Source: RGIG8748 sp045578205 (GTDB taxonomy: Bacteria; Bacillota; Clostridia; UMGS1810). From it: DNA of 23,659 nt. Below the pieces are notes generated by a model. The model saw nothing but the letters and a program-made list of their open reading frames with translations, ran no database searches and was not told the origin of the DNA. Positions 13,614 through 20,417 of the stretch are shown one piece after another. The stretch covers positions 1 through 23,659 of the forward strand of contig JAZNJU010000076.1 of assembly GCA_045578205.1 (NCBI GenBank). The letters are read 5' to 3'. Numbering within the stretch: position 1 is the stretch's first letter; each line of letters opens with the position of its first letter. The position numbers and the translations under genes are program-made.

Positions 13614-13654
13614 AAGGAAATATGTAGAATTATTCAAATAGGGGTAAAGTTGGA

Positions 13655-13691
13655 GGGTTTGTAAAAAATCGTTTGAGTTTTTTACAAACCC
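13655..13691 (+). terminator. Hairpin after the GNAT-like gene
   Basis: GGGTTTGTAAAAAA and TTTTTTACAAACCC form a perfect 14-bp stem with a 9-nt loop, 42 nt after the stop codon. It lacks a T run after the stem, though the stem itself is A/T-rich at its top, so termination is probable rather than certain. Confidence 0.55.
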
Positions 13692-13708
13692 TTGGGAATA
13701 GGAAAAAA

Positions 13709-13843
13709 GAGGCAGAATGAGCAAACTGAGCCAAATCAAGGCTTTATGCCTCAATTTGGGGTACAAAGGTACGTCGAGAGGCGAAGTTTGCTTATAGCAA
13801 AAAGGCAAAAAAGCAAAGAAAAAGGTCTAAAAAAGACCTTTTT
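13709..13843 (+). ncRNA. Candidate structured small RNA ending in an intrinsic terminator
   Basis: The sequence folds on paper into a closed multi-helix structure. An 11-bp closing helix joins 13717-13727 to 13785-13795 (core AGCAAACT/AGTTTGCT). Inside it are hairpin GAGCC-AAATCAA-GGCTT (13728-13744) and helix GCCTC/GAGGC (13748-13752 with 13778-13782) capped by GTAC-AAAG-GTAC. A 5' segment GAGGCA (13709-13714) can compete for TGCCTC (13747-13752). A terminator hairpin (AAAAAGGTCT/AGACCTTTTT, 13819-13843) follows. No clear promoter is seen, so it may be processed from the rluB-GNAT transcript. I cannot name a known family; it is not tmRNA, 6S, SRP or RNase P by sequence. Confidence 0.4.
13819..13843 (+). 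terminator. Intrinsic terminator upstream of the decarboxylase operon
   Basis: AAAAAGGTCT and AGACCTTTTT pair perfectly (10 bp) around an AAAAA loop, with the T run in the 3' arm. It separates upstream transcription from the oad promoter at 13945. Confidence 0.8.
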
Positions 13844-13944
13844 CAACTTATTCATTAAAACTATTAGGTTTATGACCTGTTTTTTTAGTGATTAATAGTT
13901 TCATTACTGCCTTTTTGCGGTCTGGACTTTTTTTACAGTCCCCT

Positions 13945-13973
13945 TTCACACGTTTTAATTTAAAGGATATAAG
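13945..13973 (+). promoter_or_regulatory. Promoter of the decarboxylase operon
   Basis: TTCACA (13945-13950), 17 bp, TATAAG (13968-13973), five of six matches in each box, about 23 nt before the first gene. A short GGACT/AGTCC hairpin (about 13924-13941) lies just upstream. Confidence 0.6.
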
Positions 13974-13995
13974 TTTCGTCGAAAGGAGGAAAATC

Positions 13996-14289
13996 ATGAG
14001 TATTGCATTTGTATGTATCATGGGAATAGCAACAGTGTTTATAGGCCTTGTATGTCTTATCTTCATTATAAAGATAGCAAACGCTGTGTGTGACATTTTA
14101 GCCAAGGGAGAAAAAAGCAACAACGTGCAGTCTGCTCCCGCTCCCAAAAACCAGGCGAATGTACAAAACCGGGCAACCGCTCCCATAACCAACAAGCAGG
14201 AGATTATTGCAGGGGTTTGTGCAGTAATAGCAGAAGAACTCGGAACAGAAGTTTCCAATATCAGAGTAACATCATTCAAAAAACTTTAA
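13996..14289 (+). CDS. oadG: Na+-pump decarboxylase gamma subunit (OadG family)
   Basis: A 97-residue protein with a single N-terminal membrane helix (about 4-26), then a charged, Pro/Ala/Asn-rich linker and a small C-terminal segment (QEIIAGVCAVIAEELGTEVS ... ITSFKKL-like end, here VTSFKKL). OadG anchors the decarboxylase and stabilises the alpha-beta assembly at the membrane. Start ATG 13996 is chosen because AAAGGAGG is 6 nt upstream; the open frame extends earlier without a ribosome site. The family is weakly conserved, so the call rests on size, topology and position as first gene of the operon, 27 bp before the biotin carrier. Confidence 0.85.
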   Translation: MSIAFVCIMGIATVFIGLVCLIFIIKIANAVCDILAKGEKSNNVQSAPAPKNQANVQNRATAPITNKQEIIAGVCAVIAEELGTEVSNIRVTSFKKL

Positions 14290-14316
14290 TGAAACTATTT
14301 TAAGGAGAGAAGTATT

Positions 14317-14685
14317 ATGAAAACTTACAAAGTAAATGTGAACGGAACAGAATATGCAATTTCCATAGAACTTATGACAGAAGACGAAGCAAAAGCAGCA
14401 AAGAAAGCAGCCCCCGCACAACAGGCACCCTCTCAGGCACCCGCTGCTCCGGTGTCTGCACCTGCAGGCGAAGGTACATCTGTTACAGCACCTATGCAGG
14501 GAACAATCCTTTCCGTTAAGGTAAAAGAGGGCGACAGCGTTTCCAAGGGACAGGTTCTCTTTGTGCTTGAAGCAATGAAGATGGAAAACGAAATCATGGC
14601 AGGCAGCGACGGTGTTGTTACATCTGTTTGTGTTTCTGACGGTGCTTCCGTTTCCAACGGTACAGTTCTTTGCACAATAGCATAA
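14317..14685 (+). CDS. Biotin carboxyl carrier subunit of the decarboxylase
   Basis: A 122-residue biotin carrier. The N-terminal roughly 25 residues are followed by a flexible Ala/Pro-rich linker (about 26-50), then a biotinyl-lipoyl domain (about 53-122). The biotin-accepting lysine is K88 in EAMKMEN, at the standard 35 residues from the C-terminus. It carries CO2 from the carboxyltransferase subunit to the membrane beta subunit. It is encoded separately rather than fused to the alpha subunit, as in GcdC/MmdC-type systems. A good GGAGAG ribosome site precedes ATG 14317. Confidence 0.93.
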   Translation: MKTYKVNVNGTEYAISIELMTEDEAKAAKKAAPAQQAPSQAPAAPVSAPAGEGTSVTAPMQGTILSVKVKEGDSVSKGQVLFVLEAMKMENEIMAGSDGVVTSVCVSDGASVSNGTVLCTIA

Positions 14686-14709
14686 TTTTATTAGCGGAGG
14701 AAAAGAACG

Positions 14710-16413
14710 ATGACTAAAAGAATATTTTCCGTTCTTCTTCTTGTTGTAGTTCTTCTTACAAGTTTCAGTGCTTTTGCAGCAGACAGCGCAGATGCCAAGG
14801 AACATATTTCCCTAAAAGAAGAGTATGCAAAAGTTATAGAGGATTATGACGCAGAGGAACATAAGATATACGTTACAAATGTAAAATTTGATGCAGATAA
14901 CGATGTTATTAATTTTGACATTGTAAATAATTATGACAAAAAATACGCTGTGTATTTTTTGATGGAATGTGATGAGAATTCTTATTTCGGAGTAAAAGAT
15001 CTGAGAATAATCGGAATCAATGACAATGAACTTGTGCTTGAACCGAAAAGCCGAAAGACATTTACCGAAAAACTCGTTTCGGATGATTATGAGGACGGTA
15101 TCGGTATCAACTTTATATTAGGTTACCAGAATGCGGAAGTTTATACAATGCACGATGCTCAGAGCGATGATTCTGATGCAAAATATGTTTACTACGAAGA
15201 TGTTATGGGCAAAAACTCCAAGCAGACTTCCGGAGATGCTGTGGTAAACTTCTTAAAGCAGACAGGCTTCTGGAAGATAATCGAAACTATCAACTGGCAG
15301 TCTCTTGTTATGATACTTATTGCCTGTGTTCTTATCTACCTTGCTATCGTCAAGAAGTTTGAGCCCTTGCTCCTTCTTCCCATAGCATTCGGTATGCTCC
15401 TTACAAATCTTCTGGGAGCGGATATGTACCACGAAGAGATTTTTAAGGGCGGTCACATAGACTGGCACACTCTCGGCGGTCACGGCGAAATAGCGCCCGG
15501 ACTTGTGGATTACCTCTACCTTGGTGTTAAACTTGGTATCTATCCCTGCCTTATCTTTGTGGGTGTCGGTGCCATGACAGACTTTGGTCCGTTAATCGCA
15601 AATCCCAAGAGCCTTATTTTGGGTGCTGCTGCACAGATTGGTATTTTTGCAACATTCATAGGCGCATGTCTCCTCGGATTCACACAGCCTCAGGCAGGCT
15701 CCATAGGTATAATCGGCGGTGCCGACGGCCCTACTGCAATATTCCTGACAAGCAAACTTGCTCCCGAACTTTTAGGACCCATTGCCGTTGCGGCATATTC
15801 CTACATGGCTTTGGTTCCGGTAATTCAGCCCCCCATTATGCGGGCTCTTACAACCAAGGAAGAAAGACAGATAGTTATGAAAGAACTGCGACCTGTCTCC
15901 AAAACACAGAAGATTGTGTTCCCCATAGTTACAACAGTATTTGTGGCTCTCCTGGTTCCCTCTGCGGCTCCTCTCGTTGGATGCCTTATGCTCGGTAACC
16001 TCTTAAAGGAAAGCGGTGTTTGTGAAAGACTTTCAAAGACAGTTCAGAACGAACTTATGAACATTGTTACCATTTTCCTCGGTATTTCCGTGGGTGCAAC
16101 TGCAACTGCTTCCACATTCCTTACCTGGGAAACTATCAAGATTATAGTAATGGGTGTTGTGGCATTCGGTGTTGCAACAGCGTGCGGTGTGCTTATTGCA
16201 AAGTTTATGAATCTGTTCTTAAAGAACAAGATAAACCCCCTCATAGGCTCCGCGGGTGTTTCCGCAGTTCCCATGGCAGCAAGGGTTTCGCAGACTGTAG
16301 GACAGAAAGAGAATCCCTCCAACTTCCTGCTTATGCACGCAATGGGCCCCAATGTTGCAGGTGTTATCGGTTCTGCAATAGCGGCAGGCGCACTTCTCGC
16401 AATGCTGGGTTAA
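14710..16413 (+). CDS. oadB: Na+-pump decarboxylase beta subunit with extra secreted N-terminal domain
   Basis: A 567-residue membrane carrier that decarboxylates carboxybiotin and exports Na+. The core (about 181-567, near 387 residues) is the whole OadB/GcdB/MmdB family. It contains GVGAMTDFGPL with D291 (equivalent to Klebsiella OadB D203), IIGGADGPT (335-342), and NPLIGSAGVSAVP with N509 and S518 (equivalent to N373 and S382), which bind Na+ or line its path. In front lies a signal peptide (about 1-23, SAFA end) and an acidic, beta-rich domain (about 24-180) that would face outside, followed by the first core helix (about 197-214). Most OadB proteins are about 375-435 residues, so the extension is unusual. 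Ribosome site GGAGG, 24 bp after the carrier gene. Confidence 0.93.
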   Translation: MTKRIFSVLLLVVVLLTSFSAFAADSADAKEHISLKEEYAKVIEDYDAEEHKIYVTNVKFDADNDVINFDIVNNYDKKYAVYFLMECDENSYFGVKDLRIIGINDNELVLEPKSRKTFTEKLVSDDYEDGIGINFILGYQNAEVYTMHDAQSDDSDAKYVYYEDVMGKNSKQTSGDAVVNFLKQTGFWKIIETINWQSLVMILIACVLIYLAIVKKFEPLLLLPIAFGMLLTNLLGADMYHEEIFKGGHIDWHTLGGHGEIAPGLVDYLYLGVKLGIYPCLIFVGVGAMTDFGPLIANPKSLILGAAAQIGIFATFIGACLLGFTQPQAGSIGIIGGADGPTAIFLTSKLAPELLGPIAVAAYSYMALVPVIQPPIMRALTTKEERQIVMKELRPVSKTQKIVFPIVTTVFVALLVPSAAPLVGCLMLGNLLKESGVCERLSKTVQNELMNIVTIFLGISVGATATASTFLTWETIKIIVMGVVAFGVATACGVLIAKFMNLFLKNKINPLIGSAGVSAVPMAARVSQTVGQKENPSNFLLMHAMGPNVAGVIGSAIAAGALLAMLG

Positions 16414-16428
16414 TAGGAGGAAATCATT

Positions 16429-17826
16429 ATGTCAAAATTATATATAACAGATACCATATTAAGAGATGCCCACCAGTCACAGGCAAAGACCAGAATGAAA
16501 ATCGAGGATATGATTCCTGCTTTGGAACAACTGGACAAAATCGGTTACTGGTCTGTTGAGTGCTGGGGCGGTGCAACTTTTGATGCTTGTATGAGATTTT
16601 TGAACGAAGACCCATGGGAAAGACTGCGCACAATAAAGGCTCATATGCCCAACACAAAACTGCAGATGCTCTTCCGCGGTCAGAACATTCTGGGTTACAA
16701 GCACTATGCCGATGATGTTGTTGAAGCATTCTGCAAAAAATCCATAGAAAACGGAATTGACGTAGTAAGGGTTTTTGATGCGTTAAACGACCCCAGAAAT
16801 TTAGAGGCGGCAATTAAGTATGTAAAAGAATACGGCGGTATGTGCGAAGCGGCAATCAGTTACACAACAAGCCCTGTTCATAATGAAGATTACTTTGTAA
16901 AACTTGCATGTCAACTTGAAAAAATGGGTGCAGACACAATCTGTATCAAGGATATGGCAAACCTGCTTCTCCCTTACGATGCGTACAGCCTCGTGAAGAA
17001 ACTCAAGGAAAATGTATCCGTTCCCATACATCTGCATACACACAACACCGCAGGAACAGGCGATATGACAAACCTTATGGCATGTCAGGCAGGTGTTGAC
17101 ATTGTAGACTGTGCACTTTCACCAATGGCAAACGGCACGAGCAATCCCTCAACCGAGTCTCTTGTTGCCACATTAAAGGGTACCGAAAGAGACACAGGTC
17201 TTGACCTGGAAGAACTTTCCAAAGCGGCGGCACACTTCCGCGGTATTGCCAAGGAACTTACCGAAAGAGGAGACCTCGACCCCAAGGTTCTCGGAGTAGA
17301 CGGAAACACTCTTCTTTATCAGGTTCCCGGCGGTATGCTCTCTAATCTTATGGGGCAGTTAAAGGACAACGGTGCTGAGGACAGACTCTACGAAGTTCTT
17401 GAAGAAGTTCCCAGAGTCCGCAAGGACTTCGGTTATCCTCCTCTTGTAACTCCCACAAGCCAGATTGTAGGTACTCAGGCAGTGCTTAACGTTCTCCTTG
17501 GTGAAAGATACAAGATGATAACAAAAGAGTCCAAGGGACTTTTAAAGGGCGAATACGGCACACTCCCTGCAGAAGTTAACGAAGAAGTGCGCAAGAAAGC
17601 AATAGGCGACGAAGAGGTTATTACCGTTCGTCCTGCAGACCTTCTCGGAAAGGAACTGGAAAAGTACACCCAAGAAGCAGGCGATCTTGCAAAATGCGAA
17701 GAAGATGTGCTTTCTTATGCGCTGTTCCCACAGGTTGCAAAAACATTCCTCGAGAACAGAGGCAAAAAACAAGAAGTAAAAGAAACAAATGAAGTAAGAA
17801 CAATTTTTGTTCAGGATTTATCCTGA
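16429..17826 (+). CDS. oadA: Oxaloacetate decarboxylase alpha (carboxyltransferase) subunit
   Basis: A 465-residue cytoplasmic carboxyltransferase of the 5S/PycB type. It moves the carboxyl group of oxaloacetate to biotin and releases pyruvate. An HMGL-like TIM barrel (about 1-300) holds the metal and catalytic residues: RDAHQS (D13), K174 in CIKDMAN, which is normally carbamylated, and LHTHNTAG (H203, H205). The C-terminal PYC/OADA domain follows. Unlike the roughly 590-residue OadA of Klebsiella it lacks a fused biotin domain, consistent with the separate carrier gene. The 5S-type fold argues against methylmalonyl-CoA or glutaconyl-CoA decarboxylase, whose alpha subunits are crotonase-like. 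Start ATG with TAGGAGG 9 nt upstream, 15 bp after oadB. It is the last gene of the operon before a hairpin at 17835. Confidence 0.93.
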   Translation: MSKLYITDTILRDAHQSQAKTRMKIEDMIPALEQLDKIGYWSVECWGGATFDACMRFLNEDPWERLRTIKAHMPNTKLQMLFRGQNILGYKHYADDVVEAFCKKSIENGIDVVRVFDALNDPRNLEAAIKYVKEYGGMCEAAISYTTSPVHNEDYFVKLACQLEKMGADTICIKDMANLLLPYDAYSLVKKLKENVSVPIHLHTHNTAGTGDMTNLMACQAGVDIVDCALSPMANGTSNPSTESLVATLKGTERDTGLDLEELSKAAAHFRGIAKELTERGDLDPKVLGVDGNTLLYQVPGGMLSNLMGQLKDNGAEDRLYEVLEEVPRVRKDFGYPPLVTPTSQIVGTQAVLNVLLGERYKMITKESKGLLKGEYGTLPAEVNEEVRKKAIGDEEVITVRPADLLGKELEKYTQEAGDLAKCEEDVLSYALFPQVAKTFLENRGKKQEVKETNEVRTIFVQDLS

Positions 17827-17834
17827 ATGTGAAG

Positions 17835-17870
17835 AAAGGGACAGTGTCAGTGCGTTGGCTCTGTCCCTTT
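17835..17870 (+). terminator. Hairpin between oadA and hslO
   Basis: AAAGGGACAG pairs with CTGTCCCTTT over a 16-nt loop, 9 nt after the oadA stop codon. The T run is short, so partial read-through into hslO is plausible. Confidence 0.65.
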
Positions 17871-17885
17871 AAAAAGGAGAATTTT

Positions 17886-18773
17886 ATGGCGGATTATATC
17901 ATAAGAGCAGTAACGGACGACGGCAGTATAAGAGCCTTTGCCTGCATTACAAAAGACAGTGTAAACGAGGCTTTTTCCCATCACAAAACATCTCCTGTTG
18001 CAACTGCGGCACTGGGAAGAACTCTCACAGCAGCGGCAATGATGGGTGCAATGCTAAAGGGTGAAAACGACACCGTAAGCATACAACTTACAGGCTCAGG
18101 ACCTCTTGGAAGAGTTCTTGCGGTATCGGACAGCAAGAGCCGAGTAAGAGGTTACGTGGACAACCCCATAGTGGATATGCCTCTTAATTCAAAGGGCAAA
18201 CTGGATGTTGGTGCTGCAGTGGGTGTGGACGGTTTTCTCACCGTAATAAATGACATTGGCATGAAAGAACCCTATATCGGCAAAATTCCTCTTGTTTCGG
18301 GAGAAGTGGGGGACGACCTCACCAAGTATTTTGCAATTTCCGAGCAGGTGCCCTCGGCAGTGGGTTTGGGAGTACTTGTGGACAAGGATTACACCGTGAA
18401 GACAGCAGGCGGCTTCATAATTCAGGTTATGCCGGGTGCCACCGAGGATGATATAACAAAACTTGAAAATAACCTTGGTGCCGTAAACTCCGTAACAACT
18501 CTTCTGGATGAGGGAAAAAGCCCCGAGGATATATTGAAAATGCTCCTCTTTGGCTTTGAGTACCACATTACAGACACAATAGATACTTTCTACTGTTGCA
18601 ACTGTTCAAAACAAAGGGTAGAAAAAGCCCTCATATCTATTGGAAGCGAAGAACTTTCCAAAATCATTGCAGAAGACGGAAAAGCGGAACTTTCCTGCCA
18701 GTTCTGCAGTAATAAGTATCATTTTTCCAAAGAAGACCTTGAAAAACTTGTTGAGGAGATAAAAAACAAATGA
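17886..18773 (+). CDS. hslO: Redox-regulated chaperone Hsp33
   Basis: A 295-residue holdase chaperone that switches on under oxidative stress. The N-terminal domain (YIIRAVTDDGSIRAFACITK, PVATAALGRTLTAAAMMG) and the C-terminal redox switch are complete: C238-x-C240, 30 residues, then C271-x2-C274, the four zinc-binding cysteines released on oxidation. ATG 17886 is chosen because AAGGAG lies 7 nt upstream; the frame runs 57 bp further up only through the terminator hairpin. It overlaps the next gene by 4 bp (ATGA). Confidence 0.95.
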   Translation: MADYIIRAVTDDGSIRAFACITKDSVNEAFSHHKTSPVATAALGRTLTAAAMMGAMLKGENDTVSIQLTGSGPLGRVLAVSDSKSRVRGYVDNPIVDMPLNSKGKLDVGAAVGVDGFLTVINDIGMKEPYIGKIPLVSGEVGDDLTKYFAISEQVPSAVGLGVLVDKDYTVKTAGGFIIQVMPGATEDDITKLENNLGAVNSVTTLLDEGKSPEDILKMLLFGFEYHITDTIDTFYCCNCSKQRVEKALISIGSEELSKIIAEDGKAELSCQFCSNKYHFSKEDLEKLVEEIKNK

Positions 18774-19438
18774 TAAAGGCATGTCTTTTCGATTTGGACG
18801 GTACGCTTTTAGACACCCTAACCACAATTTCCCATTATGCAAACTGTGCACTTTCCAAGTTTGGCATAGAACCTATAGATAAGGATGAATACAAATACCT
18901 TGTGGGAAACGGGGCAAAAATACTTGTGGAAAGAATGTTAAAGGTTCGGGAGGCATATTCGGAAGAGAATTTCGAAAAAGTATATAATTTTTATATGGAA
19001 TCCTATGATTCAAACCCCACATACCTCACAGAACCCTACGTCGGTATTGAAAAAATGCTTCTTTGCCTGAAAAATTTGGGAATGAAGACGGGTATAATTT
19101 CCAACAAACCCGACTATGCCGCAAAATCCGTCTGCAAAAGTAAATTAAGCGGGGGTCTGGTTGATTTTGTTCAGGGGCAGAAAGAGGGTATCCCCATAAA
19201 ACCCGACCCTGCAGGCCCCATGGAAGTACTTTCTGTACTTGACATTTTGCCCGAAGAGACAATGTATGTCGGTGACAGCGGTGTGGATATGCAAACGGGG
19301 AAGAATCTGGGAAGTTACACTGTGGGAGTTTCCTGGGGGTTCAGAAGTGTGGAAGAACTCACAAAAAACGGTGCGGATGAAATAGTTTGTTCTCCTTTGG
19401 ATATAATAGAAATTGTGAAAAAAATCAATAATATGTAA
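18770..19438 (+). CDS. gph: HAD-family phosphatase, phosphoglycolate phosphatase type
   Basis: A 222-residue HAD hydrolase with the four motifs in order: I DLDGT (nucleophile D8, acid D10), II a serine in GIISNKP, III the lysine of KPDP, IV VGDSGVDM. A four-helix cap lies between motif I and II, as in Gph/PGP. The likely reaction is removal of phosphate from 2-phosphoglycolate or a similar small phosphoester; the exact substrate cannot be read from sequence. It is translationally coupled to hslO by an ATGA overlap. No terminator is seen in the 37 nt before the tRNA promoter. Confidence 0.85.
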   Translation: MIKACLFDLDGTLLDTLTTISHYANCALSKFGIEPIDKDEYKYLVGNGAKILVERMLKVREAYSEENFEKVYNFYMESYDSNPTYLTEPYVGIEKMLLCLKNLGMKTGIISNKPDYAAKSVCKSKLSGGLVDFVQGQKEGIPIKPDPAGPMEVLSVLDILPEETMYVGDSGVDMQTGKNLGSYTVGVSWGFRSVEELTKNGADEIVCSPLDIIEIVKKINNM

Positions 19439-19475
19439 ATATAAGAAATTTTTTTAAAAAATTCTCAAAAAGCAC

Positions 19476-19504
19476 TTGACAATAACTAAAAAAAGAGTTA
19501 TACT
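19476..19504 (+). promoter_or_regulatory. Promoter of the five-tRNA cluster
   Basis: TTGACA (19476-19481), 17 bp, TATACT (19499-19504), about 30 nt before tRNA-Val. A short GTCGC/GCGAC hairpin follows in the leader. Confidence 0.88.
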
Positions 19505-19533
19505 ATCAAAGTCGCTATCGGCGACGAGTGTTT

Positions 19534-19609
19534 GGGAGCTTAGCTCAGCTGGGAGAGCATCTGCCTTACAAGCAGAGGGTCACAGGTTCGAGCCCTGTAG
19601 CTCCCACCA
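19534..19609 (+). tRNA. tRNA-Val (TAC)
   Basis: A 76-nt cloverleaf. The acceptor GGGAGCT/AGCTCCC, anticodon loop CTTACAA with TAC, T loop GTTCGAG and encoded CCA are all present. Confidence 0.97.
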
Positions 19610-19612
19610 TAT

Positions 19613-19689
19613 GGCCGAGTAGTTCAGTTGGTTAGAATGCCAGCCTGTCACGCTGGAGGTCGAGGGTTCGAGCCCCTTCTCGGTCGCCA
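19613..19689 (+). tRNA. tRNA-Asp (GTC), copy 2
   Basis: A 77-nt cloverleaf with anticodon GTC and encoded CCA, 3 nt after tRNA-Val. It is identical to the minus-strand gene at 4564-4640. Confidence 0.97.
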
Positions 19690-19690
19690 C

Positions 19691-19739
19691 TTTGTTTTGC
19701 TGTTTTAAGTGTTAAGGCAGCAAAACAAACAATATGAAG
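19691..19739 (+). other. Spacer hairpin between tRNA-Asp and tRNA-Phe
   Basis: TTTGTTTTGCTG and CAGCAAAACAAA form a perfect 12-bp stem with a 25-nt loop. The position suggests a processing signal or attenuator in the tRNA precursor (inference). Confidence 0.6.
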
Positions 19740-19751
19740 TGTCTTTGGAAT

Positions 19752-19827
19752 GCCTCTGTAGCTCAGTCGGTAGAGCAGGGGACTGAAAATCCCCGTGTCG
19801 GTGGTTCGATTCCGCCCGGAGGCACCA
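19752..19827 (+). tRNA. tRNA-Phe (GAA)
   Basis: A 76-nt cloverleaf with acceptor GCCTCTG/CGGAGGC, anticodon GAA in CTGAAAA, T loop GTTCGAT and encoded CCA. Confidence 0.96.
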
Positions 19828-19843
19828 TAGTTACACTTTTTAT

Positions 19844-19918
19844 GCGGGAGTGGCTCAGTGGTAGAGCGTCACCTTGCCAAGGTGAACGTCGCGAGTTCGA
19901 ATCTCGTCTTCCGCTCCA
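19844..19918 (+). tRNA. tRNA-Gly (GCC)
   Basis: A 75-nt cloverleaf with acceptor GCGGGAG/CTTCCGC (two wobble pairs), anticodon GCC in TTGCCAA, T loop GTTCGAA and encoded CCA. Confidence 0.96.
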
Positions 19919-19920
19919 CT

Positions 19921-19949
19921 ATCAAGAGACGCGAATTGCGTCTCTTGAT
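19921..19949 (+). terminator. Hairpin after tRNA-Gly
   Basis: ATCAAGAGACGC / GCGTCTCTTGAT, a perfect 12-bp stem with loop GAATT, 2 nt after the tRNA. A second 11-bp hairpin (TAAGTATTCGG / CCGAATACTTA, 19961-19999) follows before tRNA-Cys. The short T run makes full termination uncertain, and tRNA-Cys has no obvious promoter of its own. Confidence 0.65.
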
Positions 19950-20011
19950 TTGCCAAAAAATAAGTATTCGGAATATTATCTTTAATACCCGAATACTTAA
20001 TATATATGTAA

Positions 20012-20086
20012 GGCGCCATGGCCAAGTGGTAAGGCACAGGTCTGCAACACCTTTATTCCCCAGTTCAAATCTGGGTGGCGCCTCCA
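20012..20086 (+). tRNA. tRNA-Cys (GCA)
   Basis: A 75-nt cloverleaf with acceptor GGCGCCA/TGGCGCC, anticodon GCA in TCTGCAACA, T loop GTTCAAA, discriminator T (U73, typical of tRNA-Cys) and encoded CCA. Confidence 0.96.
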
Positions 20087-20172
20087 AAAATCGACAAGGT
20101 TTTTTAGAATCTTGTCGATTTTACTTATTACCTATTCACTCTTCACTATTCCCTAAAAATTCCTGTCGATTT
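20087..20172 (+). repeat. tRNA-adjacent hairpin/heptamer cassette, copy 2
   Basis: It begins at the first base after the tRNA-Cys CCA. A perfect 12-bp hairpin AAAATCGACAAG / CTTGTCGATTTT (20087-20122) acts as terminator. Then come the tract ATTACCT ATTCACT CTTCACT ATTCCCT and a closing TGTCGATTTT. The same order of parts, with one fewer heptamer, occurs after the tRNA-Asp fragment at 4086-4007. Confidence 0.75.
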
Positions 20173-20339
20173 TTGGGAAGTAATAGGTAATAGTGAATAA
20201 GGAATAAGTGGAAACTTGTATAATAAAAATGGACTACCAAAAGAGTGAAAATATGATATAATATTTTCAGTAATGAAGTGTGCCTGTGTCACATTAAGGA
20301 ACGCTTTGCTTCATATTTGCCAAAGGCAAATGCTTTATC
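20173..20339. other. Gene-free region before the SPFH gene
   Basis: No gene is supported. It starts with the inverse heptamer tract (to about 20210), which can pair imperfectly with 20125-20152. An extended -10 box (TGATATAAT, ending 20262) follows, then possible stem-loops ATGAAG/CTTCAT (20273-20314) and ATTTGCC/GGCAAAT (20315-20331). A short transcript is conceivable but not shown. Confidence 0.45.
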
Positions 20340-20369
20340 TTGACTAATAACCGCATTTTTTGTTATACT
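20340..20369 (+). promoter_or_regulatory. Promoter of the SPFH gene
   Basis: TTGACT (20340-20345), 18 bp, TATACT (20364-20369), with TG one base upstream of the -10 box (extended -10). Confidence 0.72.
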
Positions 20370-20417
20370 ATGTATAAATAATGGTATTTTCAATTTGAAA
20401 CGGAGGTATTAACTGTT

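Noticed and set aside
13692..13895. Plus-strand open frame of 67 codons (MGIGKKRQNEQ...)
   Set aside because: It has no good ribosome site and runs through the terminator hairpin at 13819-13843. The RNA-structure reading explains the region better.
14317..17826. Methylmalonyl-CoA or glutaconyl-CoA decarboxylase
   Set aside because: The carrier and beta subunit would fit, but the alpha subunit is a 5S/HMGL-type TIM-barrel carboxyltransferase that acts on oxaloacetate/pyruvate, not a crotonase-like CoA carboxyltransferase.
20123..20212. CRISPR-like array
   Set aside because: The repeats are 7 bp long and contiguous, with no spacers or longer direct repeats, and no cas gene is in the window.
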